Below, piece after piece: positions 1 through 9,400 of a stretch of 64,000 nt of DNA. The position numbers were made by a program, and so were the translations under genes. Origin of the DNA: Loripinus fragilis (Eukaryota > Mollusca > Bivalvia > Lucinida > Lucinidae); assembly GCA_964019695.1 (NCBI GenBank), contig CAXHUL010000514.1, forward strand, positions 62,001-126,000, in the 5' to 3' direction. Under the pieces are notes generated by a model. It worked only from the letters and a program-made list of their open reading frames with translations, searched no databases and was not told the origin of the DNA. Numbering within the stretch: the first letter of the stretch is position 1; each line of letters opens with the position of its first letter.

Positions 1-59
1 TCGCCAATTGTATATTTCTGTGTATCACAGAAGAGCATACCGCAATAAGGGCAAAACCA

Positions 60-420
60 GGCCGGACTCTTAAAAGCAACATCGGTCCAGGGTTCGCACT
101 CTTTGCGTCTCTCCAAAAACTATAAATTTTGAACGTACATTTCGAAAAAGTGAAAAAGTGAACTCCCGGTCCGGTGTCCCCACCCGGGCTCTCTCTGTAT
201 GCGAACGTTCATTTATTGTTATATTAAATTCCAAAAATAAGGTGCATCTGTGAACAGTATAAGTATAGATTCCGACCAGACGCTGCACTAACCTTGTCCG
301 GGTCTACACTGATCACCAGGCAAACTTCAAATCTCATATTACGACAAAAGAATGGTCCCACGCCGGGTCGTCCAAGTTTAAGCCGATGCCAAACGTTTTG
401 GATCCAGATCAGCCCGATGT
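60..420. repeat. Dispersed repeat, copy 1
   Basis: This stretch resembles 8030-8270 in the same orientation. Shared pieces include a block reading close to 'catctgtgaacagtataag' followed by 'attccgaccagac', and then a region with 'gtctacactgatcaccagg' matching 'agtctaccaaactgc'. Two short antisense reading frames here look like chance. The family is not recognised. Confidence 0.45.
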
Positions 421-1820
421 CTCTCGGGTGTGACCCGGGTCCAAACCGTTTGTGTCAAGTCCCCACCAGCATAAATCATAGTGAAACGTGTTACAGATAT
501 CATATTGTTTTTGAATGTAGTGCAAAACTCAGGTAATTCACCTGTCGTAATGTTGTCATTTTACGATAATGAACTCAATGACCCCTGTTGTCACTGAGTC
601 AATACCGTGTACGTGCTTCTATACTGACCAAAACCAGAAGAGGCGGACACATGTGTTTTCAAGCGGAATAAACTTTTTGACATGTGGAAAGGCAGGAACA
701 GCTTTATATTGCGTTTACAATTCAAAATTTGGTGAGTTTTGTTTATGATATGTATACCCGTAGGTGCCCGAGTAGAGTAGTCCGAAATATAATTACTTAG
801 GATTAAGGTAATTTGTGTGCATAACAGGTATTTACATCAACACATGTACACCAAGGAGATTCCGCCTGTGACGTCAAACGTGTGGCGTTGCTAAATATAA
901 CTCATCATTAGGTCCTATAGTTATTTTGGGATATACGTTGTGGCGCCGTCCCAAAATATTAGTAGGATAGTAGTGTAGGCTATTTTTTAGAACGGTACAA
1001 TAGCACAAAAGGGTACATAATTAGATAAACAAACTTTTCCTGAAAAAATTCAACTAAATTTAAAATATATGTTTAGGGTACTCAAAAGAACCGCCTCATT
1101 GAGACTCCTCCTTTGATCATCCATAAAATATGTTTTGATTGGGAGATTAGCGATATAATCTAAATCACGCTCTCTAATAGTCATCACCCTTTTTACCTGA
1201 ACTCCCTCATGCACTATACAATGTTGCCCGACGTGGGGAATACGGGTATTTTTAAACATGCCTTTATCACATTAAACAACATTCAATAAACAAATACTGA
1301 TAATTATATATAAACATGTATACACAAAAAAAATACCTCGATATATGTTGCAAGCTATAGTTGCCCAATTCAGAATCAGTACAAGATATGGATGTTTTAG
1401 CGAAAGGTTGAGATTTATTTGTACTTGACATGCAGTGCAGGCCCAGATCAGATGCTCATTGCGCCCGACCCGGGTCCACATTGCCTGCCTTTTGATGATC
1501 GACATAAACTAAAGTTGTCTGACCTAGGAGCCCGCCGAAATGGCTTCATGGTTACATAGTGTAGACCCGGACCATTTGGTTATACATTGGAGACCCAGAC
1601 CTAGCTGCTCGTACAGAGGCAGCCTGATCCAGATCCACTATGTTTGCCTCAACATTTACATTATACTTTAATATCAACATATATATGCAGCAGCAGACTT
1701 GAGCAGACGACATTTCAGATGCATTTTCACGTGCTCTGCTAGGGTTTACTAGACATGAACCCATCTAGGTTGAATGAGATGAGCTTGCCAGCACAAAATA
1801 GGTTAAGAAATTGCATATTT
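421..1820. other. Intergenic, no gene seen
   Basis: No reading frame here looks coding. Around 1074-1110 there is a 'gtactcaaaagaaccgcctc' motif that recurs as a hairpin at 9354-9400 and, degraded, at about 40870. Around 384-445 and 1440-1480 there are GATC/CCGGGTC-rich stretches resembling the core of the MITE at 35168-35320. Confidence 0.5.
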
Positions 1821-2726
1821 TTATTGCTCTAAAATATCATTAAAGGCCACGTTTCTGGCAGCAAAAGCTTTCGTTATATATATAGACAAGCGTTTAAGAG
1901 TGTTTCCACTTGAATTAAGCAATTGTACAAATTTTAACATACTAGGGTGACTATAATAATACCGTGAAATATACTGTGTGCGTAACTGTTGGTAAAAAGG
2001 GCAAATTAATACAAAATGAAATTCGTCCTCTTTGTCATTTTCTGTACATAATGAACATTTTCTATTTTGCCTTTCTATACCTCGGTGTCGTCCAGTTTCA
2101 ATTAATAGCTGATGTGATGAAAGTCTTAACTTTGTTACTGAATTTCTATGTTTTCGATTGTTTAAAATAATGAGATATGGTGAAATTTCAAAATCTTGGC
2201 ACAGGTCTCTATACAACACCATAGAGGTACATATATTTAAACCAGTTCTTACTTCAACAAGAAAGTTATCCAGTAATCTTCTTTTAAAAACTGGCATAAA
2301 TAAATCCACATTTACTGACCCTGGATATATCCACACTTCAGCAAATCCATTATCTTCAAGCATATGTTTCAGCTTTGTAAGCCAGAAGGTATTGTTTGAA
2401 TCATTCTCAACTTTTCCAGACATTTCTGTATAAACTGCGTTGATCACACAGTTATACTCTGACTTTTGCATCAGCTTAAACCAGTATTTTACAATTCTAA
2501 GCCATCTTTGTATTTTTAATGGGTATCTTCCTAGTTCAAAGTAAAGTGCATAATTATTAGTTGCTTGTTTAACGTTCAGGATATATTTGCAAAATTTCTT
2601 GTGTATTCTTTCAACACATTCGGCATTTAAAAAAAACCAGATTTCGCAAGCATAGTTAGGCACAGATGCAACTAAAGAGTCAAATAAATTTAATGCAATA
2701 TTTAACCCATTTACGCCAAAAAGCAT
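1821..2726 (-). pseudogene. Non-LTR retrotransposon (LINE) ORF, C-terminal remnant
   Basis: This 301-residue open frame lies downstream of where the catalytic reverse transcriptase core would be. Its start resembles the thumb and connector of LINE proteins ('NYACEIW', 'ERIHKKFCKYILNVK', 'ELGRYPLKIQRW'). Its end carries a Cys/His zinc-knuckle-like motif: 'CSLC', then 'DEFHFVLICPFYQQLR', preceded by 'LRLSSHQLLIETGRHRGIER'. That arrangement is typical of ORF2 C-termini in many invertebrate LINEs. An in-frame TAG lies just upstream of the first Met, so the catalytic part is missing or cut off. The frame itself is uninterrupted, which suggests a fairly young 5'-truncated insertion. The clade is not determined; the LINE assignment is fairly secure. 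A spliced host gene is unlikely. Confidence 0.8.
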
Positions 2727-3513
2727 TTCCTACTCCAGTCTCCAGTCAATTGGACCAGTCCATTTTCGTTTTAAGGGGTGTTGGGTGGCATTTTTTTCAT
2801 TTTTATTCAAATTTTAATAGAACATTCTGAAAGAAAACAGTGGATACTTTGATCAGACGCCGTGTTCTGCTGTGGCTGATCTGGGTCCTCACGGTTTGCC
2901 CATGTCTCACAAAAAGGGCGTTAGACTTATATGAAAAGAGTTTTTGCCTTCTTCTTTACTTTGTTTTCCATGTCCGCGTAGTGTAGGAAAGCCTGATGCG
3001 TGTTATTTTTGCTTGGGTTTTTTTTCTCAAGAACACTAGCTTGTTTGGTATCAAATTGTAGCTGGAGGAATTCTCAGTTTTTTGGCATTTAATTCACTGT
3101 ACTACCGTTTACCCCAAGTTGCTGGATCATTAGGAAAAAAGTGTCCTAACACGTATGGATCTCAATATTTGTAAAGTGGTCGATTTACCTGTATTTCGAC
3201 GCGGCAATCATCGAGTAACAATTATTAGCTAATCTATAGCAGTTTCATATCCAGGTAGTATACATCCCTGGGCGGAGTAATCCAATTTATCATTTCTTTG
3301 AATAAACAGGATTCCAAGAGATGGTTGAATATTTATAACGATACAATTATATTAGTAAATAAACATAAAAAATGCTTTTCGCCCCAAACAGGTTAATACA
3401 TCACTAGGCATAAACTTAGTGGATATAATTTGATTCCCTATGATTCTTTGGTCTTTCCGGTATTTCGGCTGTCTTTCCGGTAATTCGAGTCTTTCCGGTA
3501 AATCTAGGCACCC
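2727..3513. other. Intergenic with short tandem motif
   Basis: No gene seen. At about 3451-3500 there are three near-tandem copies of 'gtctttccggtaattcg'-like sequence. Nothing else stands out. Confidence 0.4.
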
Positions 3514-3561
3514 CTATTTTCCTGGGCTACCAAACCGTAAGACTGTTTTTGTGTACTAACA
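3514..3561 (+). repeat. 48-bp direct repeat, left copy
   Basis: The stretch starting 'ctattttcctgggctaccaa' is repeated in direct orientation at 5679-5726 with about three mismatches. The two copies bracket 2.1 kb that contains the hammerhead-like sequence. Confidence 0.75.
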
Positions 3562-4036
3562 ACTTCAAGAATCTGCAAATTTTCGAATTTTTAAATTTTG
3601 TCTCTGTGACATATCAAACTCATATACATGTAGTTAAGCAAAAAATCTTCCAAAAAGACTAACCCAGTCACCAAAAAGCAATTTAAATCCAGGGTTTTAT
3701 ATGTGACCCCCTCACAAGCGACCCCCTCACAAGCTGACACAAGCAAAAGTTCAATTATTCAAACTAGTCTGATGAAAAAGTTCATAGTTTCAATTATTTC
3801 AGTGAATCTCAAGAACCCAAAAGCAAAACAGAAAGTTTAGGCATCTGTAAGAGTCATTAAAGGATAATCTCACATAAATTTCAGTTACAAAATTTAAAAA
3901 CTGAAGTTTAAAAATCAAATTTTAAAGTGATTTTAAGCAAAATCGCGAACAGTTTTGAATCTCATTCAAATCTGTCCCAAAAACCTAGCTTTGTTGCCCC
4001 AAGCATGCTGAAAACAGCAATTTATACCTCTTGCTT

Positions 4037-4091
4037 TGTGTCTGAAGTAGAGCAGCTTCACTGATGAGTTCCTGGTGCTGGACGAAACACA
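4037..4091 (+). ncRNA. Hammerhead-type self-cleaving ribozyme candidate
   Basis: All parts of the hammerhead core are present in order. The helix III 5' strand TGTGT (4037-4041) is followed by C4042, giving a GTC cleavage triplet. Helix I is TGAAG/CTTCA (4043-4047 with 4056-4060) and closes an 8-nt loop. The invariant CTGATGA is at 4061-4067. Helix II is GTTC/GGAC (4068-4071 with 4080-4083, one G-U) around an 8-nt loop. GAAA is at 4084-4087, with A4087 starting the helix III 3' strand ACACA (4087-4091). Predicted cleavage is between 4042 and 4043. Helix III is the open one, so the layout is like satellite-RNA (type III) hammerheads rather than the type I form usual in animal retrozymes and Penelope-like elements. 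No second copy was found in the window. Activity is inferred, not shown. Confidence 0.75.
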
Positions 4092-5678
4092 TCATTTCAT
4101 TCTAATCTTTATCTACACTGCTTGTTCTGAATGTGAAATATTCCGTAATTTACAAGCTACTAAAATGGCCAGAGTGGGAAAGTTTTGAGACCAAGGTCTA
4201 GATTTAATGCCCATATCATAATGGAAATTGCCCATCCTCTTGTTTTGATGAAAGTATATTCCAAATTTGAAATTTCTGAAAGGACTGTAAGTTAAGATTA
4301 CTCATTAGAACGGCCTCGTCGAACGAGAAATATCACAACCCTCATAAGCACATAATATGAGTATCTGTGTGAAAGTGCTTCATTGGGGGCTAGGTATTTA
4401 AATAAGCTTTAATAACTGTGTTATATCATTATATGTGTGAGGCGGTTCTAATGAGTAGATCCAAAACAATTTTGAGTTTGAGGCGACCCTAATGAGTATC
4501 AAACACTACTACTGCTTGCATGCTCGAAATAAGAACAAAATTTGATCTCTGATGAAGCTGGGGGGAGTGCTGCTGTTAATTTGTTTAGCTGAAAAAGTCT
4601 ACGTTTGTGTTCACATTAGTACAGTCTCGATCCGGTGAGATGAAAAGCCAAATACAATTGCATTCGATTGGTCTAAGCAATGAGGCCAGAGAACCTGCTT
4701 GGGGGAATGGTTCCGGCAAGTCCCTGCGGATCCTCATCAGATGCGTTTCATTAGGCTTTTATGTACCATCTCTATGAGAAGGTTCTAATGAGTGTAAGTA
4801 TCCTAAGATTGTTTTAACAAATACCCATATGCTTAGTCACCATCCTGGTACAGTTAAAGTGAGTAAGCACTCATAGTACATTTCAGTAGAAAAGGGAATA
4901 CAATCACAAAAATCAGCTTGCACAGCAGTGCTAGCCAGTCTGCAAAAACGGAGTATCACGGTCAGCCTGCTCAGATTGATTAATCAAATCCTGGTCAAAA
5001 CTGTTTGTTTATGGCCATTTAATTGCATTTCTGGTGCAATTTGAGGCTTTCCTCAGGAGAACAAAGCTTTAAAAATGATTTTAAGAAAATTTTAAAATTT
5101 AAGCTTAAATTCAATAAAATTTAAATTCAAATTTCTTCCAAAAATACTATCAAATTATTTCTATTTTGATTTCTGATCTGTGTGCGAAATTTCATCTGAA
5201 TTCATTGAAAAATGACTGTTTTACAACGATTTTCGTTTTTTTCACCTTCTCTCTTCTAGGGTTCGGTGCACAAATAATTGGTCCCTTTCAACTCCATGTA
5301 AAAAGGCAGAATTCGAGCATCTTAAAATTTTTTCAGGACATCGCTTGGTCTTTTTTTCTGCCTGTGAGTGGCAAGAACTGTCATTCACCTATCAAAAAAG
5401 TGAAAAGACAACCTACCTTGATAATCTCGTTTTCTCAGCATTCTCCGTTCTTTGAGGGACAGTCAAAAATTCAGGCTGAAATCCGACCCGCGTCATACGT
5501 TACCTGGGGAGTGTGCCGGGGAGTCTGTGACAAAACAGTCAACACAAAGATGCATTTTTATGCATCAGCCTGACAAACATAGACCAATGTTGAATCACAT
5601 GCACATTTAAAGTCGAATAAAGCACTCATTTATGCCATAAAGGGTTCACAAACGGCAAGTGCTAAATTTCTAAAGGTA
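4092..5678. other. Intergenic, no gene seen
   Basis: Short motifs of the form 'ggttctaatgagt' recur at about 4442-4460, 4484-4500 and 4780-4797. A 135-residue open frame at 5166-5573 has no recognisable domain, has no codon pattern to support it, and is probably chance. Confidence 0.4.
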
Positions 5679-5726
5679 CTATTTTCGTGGGCTACCAAAC
5701 CGGAAGACTGTTTTTGTGTACTAACA
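5679..5726 (+). repeat. 48-bp direct repeat, right copy
   Basis: Partner of 3514-3561. It ends only about 15 bp before the outer arm of the foldback composite that begins near 5741. Confidence 0.75.
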
Positions 5727-5740
5727 CCGATCAAATCCAG

Positions 5741-5815
5741 GACGTTTTGCCCCCAAACCATTTCCTCCCCTAGTCGTTTCGCCCCCCTGGTCGTTTCTCC
5801 CCTGATCGTTTCTTG
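5741..5815 (+). repeat. Outer inverted arm, left (GTTTCGCCCCC type)
   Basis: This stretch is built of short repeats such as 'cctagtcgtttcgcccccc'. The reverse complement of 8530-8655 carries the same motifs in the same order ('acgtttagcccccaagacg', 'cctagtcgtttcgccccc'). The pair encloses the foldback array at 5991-7354. Confidence 0.7.
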
Positions 5816-5829
5816 TTTTAAACCCTATC

Positions 5830-5970
5830 ACGGTTTATAGCTATGGTTTCCTCTACGGCTCTGACGTAAAGCTTTAATCGGTGGGTTGGTGCCTGATGCT
5901 TATTTGTAGCTGGACCCACCGTGGCTCAACTTGAGGTTTGTTTTAGCTCTGACTATCTGTGAGTCATGAG
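5830..5970 (+). repeat. Diverged fragment resembling the Penelope-like 3' region
   Basis: 'ggtgcctgatgctt' followed by 'ggacccaccg' resembles 'ggggcctgatgcttt' followed by 'cgggcccaccgggg' in the element tail at 12480-12530. The similarity is short and could be distant homology only. Confidence 0.3.
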
Positions 5971-5990
5971 AGGTATGTATTGATCCAAAT

Positions 5991-7354
5991 TTGGAGTTTC
6001 TGCGCAGGGCGCAAAACATCCTGTGGTGGAATTTTTGCTTGTGTGTGCACTGAAAAGCTTACTTTCGTGAATTATCTACGTACAGCGCAAAAAATCCATT
6101 TGTACAGAGTTTGTGCGTAGATATGCAGAAGACTATTAGCTATTTGGATCATTTCTGCGCATGCAAAGTTGGAGTTTTTGCGTCCTTACGAAATCGTGAT
6201 CTTAAAATGAAAATTATCAAAGACTTCCATGCTGGATTATTTGCGCATTTAGAGATATGATTACCACTGATTAAAAGAAATGATAAGTTGATCATTTTCG
6301 CCGGATATTATCTGCATACGTACGCAGATATTCCCCATTATGATTTTCGTCTTCAAACGCTGGATTTTTTGCGCATATGACCTAGAACATAGACACATGG
6401 ATGTATTCTGTGTATGTACGCAGATATTCCTAATAATCATTTGTCTTCCAATGCTGAATTATTTGCGCAAGTACATAGGCGTGTGGGTGTATTCTGCTTA
6501 CGTACGCAGAAATTCCTAATGATTTTGATCGTCCAACGCTAGATTATCTGCGCATATGAGCAAGTACCTCATAGGGACATGGATGTTTTGTCCAATGCTG
6601 GATTATTTGAGCATATGACCAAGTACCTCATAGACACATGGATGTGTTCTGCGTACTAATGCAGATATTCCTAATAATTATTTGCCATCCAATGCTGGAT
6701 TATTTGCGCAAGTACATAGACACATGGATGCAATCTGCGTACGCTGGATTATCTGCGCATACGAGCAAGTATCTCATAAAGACACGGATGTATTCTGCGT
6801 ACGTACGCAGATATTCCTAATAATGATTTTGATCGTCCAACGCTGGATTATTTGTGCATATGAGCAAATACCTCATAGAAACATGAGTGTATTCTGCGTA
6901 CGTACGCAAAAAAACTCCTCGTCTCTGTTAAGAATTTACGTATATGCGCAAATAATCCAGCGTTGGAAGACGTTGTTATCCAAAATCGCTATTAGGAATT
7001 TCTGTGCATGTATGCAAAAAAATCCACGTCTCTATTTAGGATTTGCATATATGCGCAAATATTCCAGTGTTGGAAGACTTTGTTATTCGAAATCATTATT
7101 AGGAATTTCTGCGCATGTACGCAAAAAACTTCCACGTCTCTATTAAGGATTTGCGTATATGCGCAAAAAATCCAGTGTTGGGAGACTGTTATCCGAAATC
7201 ATTATTAGGAATTTTTGCGCATGTACGCAAAAATCTTCCACGTCTCTACTTATGATTTGCGTATATGCGCAAAAATCCAACAAATGATTATTATAAAAAG
7301 CTCAAATAATCCAATAGTGGATGTTTTGCGCCCTGCGCCAAAACTTAAACTCCA
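5991..7354. mobile_element. Foldback-type palindromic array (about 1.36 kb)
   Basis: The ends are inverted copies: 'tgcgcagggcgcaaaacatc' near 6001-6020 pairs with 'gatgttttgcgccctgcgc' near 7320-7338. The left half (to about 6900) holds spaced units of 'attcctaataat...ccaacgctggattatttgcgcatatga' at roughly 85-100 bp intervals. The right half (from about 6930) holds the same units reversed ('aataatccagcgttgg', 'attaggaatttctgcgcatg'). Many units carry a nested palindrome such as ctgcgtacgtacgcag (6795-6810). The structure matches foldback elements, with long inverted repeats made of short subrepeats. No transposase is present. Reading frames across the array are by-products of the repeats. 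Confidence 0.8.
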
Positions 7355-8529
7355 GGTATGGAATACGTATATACCTGGTCATGAGCCCTTTTCTTTGTTT
7401 CATCTTGGTGTGTTAATTTGATTAGAGTGTTTCTCCATGGTGATACATGATGATACATTGCATTAGTTAGCTGGACTATGAAGTCTGACCAGCGACAGTG
7501 TTGTTTGATGCCAAGAAACTGTTTTTATAGCAGTATACGTGATATCCGTTTTGATTTTATACGAAAAATTAATATGCATATCAGCCAGCACAACCGCTGA
7601 GTCTTTTCGGTGCCTTTGTTGTTAGCTGACTTGAAATTGTTTGATTATTAGTAGTACTTACTAGTATATAATACTTGCTATCCGTATTGATAGGTTGCAA
7701 AAAACAAGGGCGCACATCTGCCGTCTGATCAGTGTCTTGCTGTTAGCTGTCTAGAAAAAGCTTTTGTTAGGACGTGGCTAGTTTAAGCCTTTGTGAGTAG
7801 GTATGAAGGTATTGGCCAATATTTGGTACGAGTTTTTATCTGCTACCATATTTTGTGTATATGAAGAGCGAAGACTCTGGCCAGACTTTGCAGATGCACT
7901 GGCTCGTCTGAGCCTTCGCTGATCGCCGATGTAAAATTGAAATCCAAAATCATAATGCTGGATTTCTTACAGTCTAAATTGAAATATATCAAACTTTTTC
8001 AATGAAATGTTTCCTACTATACACAAGACGAGGGCGGATCAGGGTCCGTACTCTTGGCATTTCCCAAAATAGTATAGCTTCATGAAATACCTTTTGCGAC
8101 CTTGGTTCTCACTGTCTGCAAACATTATTTTATCAATTTTACAAAATAGGGACATCTTTGAACATTATAGAGTCCGACCAGACCCCACTTTACGAGTCTG
8201 CAATGTTTCCCAAGTCTACCAAACTGCAAACCTCAGGAAAGACAAAGAAAATGACCCCATGAAAATGATTTGCATCAAAATCAGCCCAGGTTTGTCTCCT
8301 CTGGCCTGGGTTGTGACAAAAATTATCACAAGCGAGAACACATTTATATAGGTATCCTGCTGTATCCAGACCGACCCGCCCATTCATCCAGTATTTCTAT
8401 CCATCTGTCCGTACGCCCATCAATCCATGCGTCCATCCACCCACCCTTCCACCAACCACGGATCTTCAATTATCTAATATAGGGTCCATGCACCTCTATG
8501 ACAAATAAATAATTAAACATATTTGGTGA
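7355..8529. other. Intergenic; contains dispersed repeat copy 2
   Basis: No gene seen. 8030-8270 is the second copy of the repeat at 60-420. 8395-8460 is a degenerate TCCATCCA-type stretch. 7890-7925 holds one copy of the 'gagccttcgctg' motif found again at 9079, 9225, 9732 and 14366. Confidence 0.45.
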
Positions 8530-8655
8530 CCAAACGACTAGGGAGGAAATGGTATTGGGGGCGAAACGACTAGGGTATGGGGGTGAAGCAACCAGGGTTA
8601 AAAATAGAAGCGAATCGACTAGGGGGGGAAACGTCTTGGGGGCTAAACGTCTTGT
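8530..8655 (-). repeat. Outer inverted arm, right
   Basis: Repeated 'gcgaaacgactaggg'-type units, inverted relative to 5741-5815. With that arm it bounds a 2.9-kb composite structure. Confidence 0.7.
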
Positions 8656-8984
8656 TACCCATTAGATTGGTTCCCCTCGTTGATAAAGCTCCACTTCCGC
8701 TACGCATATAACATGCTGACAAGCTATTAAAGGGAGAGAACCAGTCTAGTTACCCATCAGGCCAGCCCAACCAAACTCAAATAACAAAAAAGGTCCAAAA
8801 AAAGAAGCACTGTCTTGGAACAGTCGGTAAGGTGCACCGTGGTTCAAGAAATACCCACAAAAATCATGTTGGTGAATTGTCTTGTCTGTGATCTGTCTGG
8901 CTCCCATAGAAACAGTCATGTATTCACCGGATCAGGCCTAATCACCGGATCGGACAGGATCAGACCGTGTCGGGCCCGAAATTG

Positions 8985-9260
8985 GCCTATTCCTTTTTTC
9001 AGTGTTACATTTAATTTCAGCGCCCATTTCTATCCCGTTTTGAAGCAGTTATGGTTCTAGCAAGAATGCGCCCATGTGCAGACTCATATGAGCCTTCGCT
9101 GCGCGAGAGGAATAATAGGTTACCGAAAATTGTTATATTTCTATTTTTCAGTGTTAGATTTTATTTCAGTGTCCATTTCTATCCCGTTTAAAAGCAGTGA
9201 TGGTTCTAGCGAGAATGTGCCCATGCGCAGACTCATATGAGCCTTCGCTGCTCGATATGA
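8985..9260 (+). repeat. Two tandem units of about 149 bp
   Basis: The block from 'cagtgttacatttaatttc' (about 9000) through 'catttctatcccgtttt', 'atggttctagc', 'cagactcatatgagccttcg' is repeated from about 9149. It ends in the dispersed motif described in the findings. Confidence 0.75.
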
Positions 9261-9353
9261 TAAGTGTTATATTTCGTTATTCCGTCCACAATTATAGGTT
9301 TTGATAAATGCCGTTTTTGAGGGTATTCTAAAATCAATTTTAACTTATGTTTT

Positions 9354-9400
9354 GGGTGCTCAAAAGAACCATCCTATTGAGACGGTTCTTTTGAGTACCC
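9354..9400. repeat. 17-bp hairpin of the 'ctcaaaagaacc' family
   Basis: Arms 'gggtgctcaaaagaacc' (9354-9370) and 'ggttcttttgagtaccc' (9384-9400) pair with one mismatch around 'atcctattgagac'. Single-arm relatives lie near 1074 and 40870. Confidence 0.75.

Noticed and set aside
4545..4760. Further CTGATGA motifs (about 4556 on +, 4730 on -)
   Set aside because: No GAAA at the right distance and no pairing arms, so they are not hammerheads.
5166..5573. 135-codon open frame
   Set aside because: No recognisable domain, no splice context, low-complexity hydrophobic start; best explained as chance in AT-rich DNA.
6638..7421. Overlapping frames rich in 'RICVYAQ' and 'IFQCWKTL' repeats
   Set aside because: They are translations of the palindromic foldback array; the peptide repeats follow the DNA repeats in several frames.
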